This document shows, piece by piece, positions 13,277 to 14,172 of a stretch of 14,172 nucleotides of DNA (positions are counted from its first letter, which is position 1; every line of letters starts with the position of its first letter). This DNA is from an uncultured Bacteroides sp. (GTDB lineage Bacteria > Bacteroidota > Bacteroidia > Bacteroidales > Bacteroidaceae). The notes under the pieces were generated by a model that saw nothing but the letters and a program-made list of their open reading frames with translations, was not told the DNA's origin and made no database searches. Both the position numbers and the translations under genes were made by a program. The stretch is taken from positions 1 to 14,172 of the forward strand of contig CABROZ010000056.1 in NCBI GenBank assembly GCA_902472795.1. Reading direction: 5' to 3'.

Positions 13277-14155
13277 ATGAACCGCCCCATGAACGAAGAA
13301 GACCGCCTGCAAAGGCTCGAACAGGCACTCCAAGCCAACCAACTTATCTGCAGTTCCGAAGGCATACTGACTGCCTTTCCCGCTTCCCTGCGCCGCTCCT
13401 ACCGCCTATGCGGCCTGTGCCTGATGCTGTGTCGCCGGGGCAGCTTCGACTTCCGTCTGAACGGCCGCGACTTCACCGCCCACGAAGGCCAGACGCTCTT
13501 CGTTCCCGAAAACGCCACCATCAAGGTCACAGCCCACACCGACGACTTGGCCGTGGTCATCTTTGCCTACCACATCGAGCCCATACGCGACATCATGGGC
13601 AACCTGGCCTTGTCCATGTACCCCTACACCGAGCTGTCGGCCGAGACGTGCTACGTGTGGCACACCGGCGAGGAAGAAGAGCTGTTGCGCTACATCGCCC
13701 TGTTAGACAACACCCTGATGCACGGGCAGGAGCTGTTCAACTCGTTCGAACAGAAACTGCTGCTCATCGGACTGACCTACCGCCTGTGCGGCATCTACAG
13801 CCGCAAGCTCGTCAACCGCCGCGACGCCGTGAGCCACAAGGACGAGACCTTCATCCGCCTCGTCGCCCTCATCGAACAGAACTTCCGCAACGAACGCGGC
13901 GTCGAGTTCTATGCCGACAAGCTCTGCCTCTCGCCCAAGTACCTGTCCAACCTGTCCAAAACGGTCAGCGGCTACACCGTGCAGGAGTTAGTGTTCAAGG
14001 CCATCGTGCGCGAAGCCATCTCGCTGCTGAAGAACACACAGAAGTCCGTCTTCGAAATCTCCGAAGAGCTGAACTTCCCCAACGCCTCGTACTTCGGCAC
14101 CTTCTTCAGGAAGCGGACGGGGATGTCGCCCCTGCAGATGAGGCGAAACGGCTGA
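13277..14155 (+). CDS. AraC-family transcriptional regulator
   Basis: A 292-residue one-component regulator. The N-terminal part (about 15-110) has the strand-rich, cupin-like look of AraC sensor domains: LCRRGSFDFRLNGRDFTAHE, then GQTLFVPENATI. A helical linker follows (about 130-185). The C-terminal DNA-binding domain (about 190-290) has two helix-turn-helix units: VEFYADKLCLSPKYLSNLSK (about 214-233), and SVFEISEELNFPNASYFGTF before FRKRTGMSPLQMR, the family's hallmark ending. The start at 13277 is taken; ATG at 13289 is also possible. It is the last gene of the emr-type cluster and the only DNA-binding protein in the window, so it is the natural candidate to control the tolC promoter, perhaps through the 13-nt direct repeat at 8539-8569. 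The ligand is unknown. Confidence 0.93.
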   Translation: MNRPMNEEDRLQRLEQALQANQLICSSEGILTAFPASLRRSYRLCGLCLMLCRRGSFDFRLNGRDFTAHEGQTLFVPENATIKVTAHTDDLAVVIFAYHIEPIRDIMGNLALSMYPYTELSAETCYVWHTGEEEELLRYIALLDNTLMHGQELFNSFEQKLLLIGLTYRLCGIYSRKLVNRRDAVSHKDETFIRLVALIEQNFRNERGVEFYADKLCLSPKYLSNLSKTVSGYTVQELVFKAIVREAISLLKNTQKSVFEISEELNFPNASYFGTFFRKRTGMSPLQMRRNG

Positions 14156-14172
14156 CGTGCCGCGGCCAAAGC

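Overview
The window looks like chromosomal DNA from a member of the Bacteroidales, probably Bacteroides or a close relative. The evidence is the set of protein families, AT-rich start regions without strong Shine-Dalgarno sequences, and a perfect Bacteroides-type -7 box (TAnnTTTGC) in front of the tolC-like gene. No tRNA, rRNA, insertion sequence or CRISPR array was seen.

Left two thirds (8238 down to 1, minus strand): one export locus. In transcription order it holds a MacA/HlyD-type adaptor, four FtsX/MacB-type permeases in the order B2-A2-B1-A1, one LolD/MacB-type ATPase, and the start of a secreted protein that resembles head-GIN (DUF2807) proteins. The permeases are two tandem copies of a two-permease pair, and only one ATPase gene is present to power them.

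Right third (8643 to 14155, plus strand): a divergent tripartite MFS pump operon, with a TolC-like outer membrane factor, an EmrA-like adaptor, an EmrB-like 14-TM transporter, then an AraC-family regulator. The TolC-like gene is the only outer membrane factor in the window, so it may serve both inner-membrane pumps.

Regulation: the 404-bp divergent region holds a near-consensus sigma-54 promoter facing the ABC operon, with a 16-nt dyad upstream that looks like an activator site. The same arrangement recurs between the last permease and the ATPase. In both places the dyad centre lies exactly 55 bp from the -24 GG. On the other side of the region, a Bacteroides-type -7 box and an exact 13-nt direct repeat (18-bp period) precede tolC; the repeat is a candidate site for the AraC protein.

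Spacers: the most striking feature is that all eight longer spacers downstream of a gene contain a long imperfect inverted repeat. It is built from short words, and six different word families are used (A to F). Most begin within 0-9 nt of the upstream stop codon and end shortly before the next start codon. Two of them supply the stop codon itself. Families A and B each occur twice. Family B has a conserved loop that keeps the same orientation relative to transcription in both operons.
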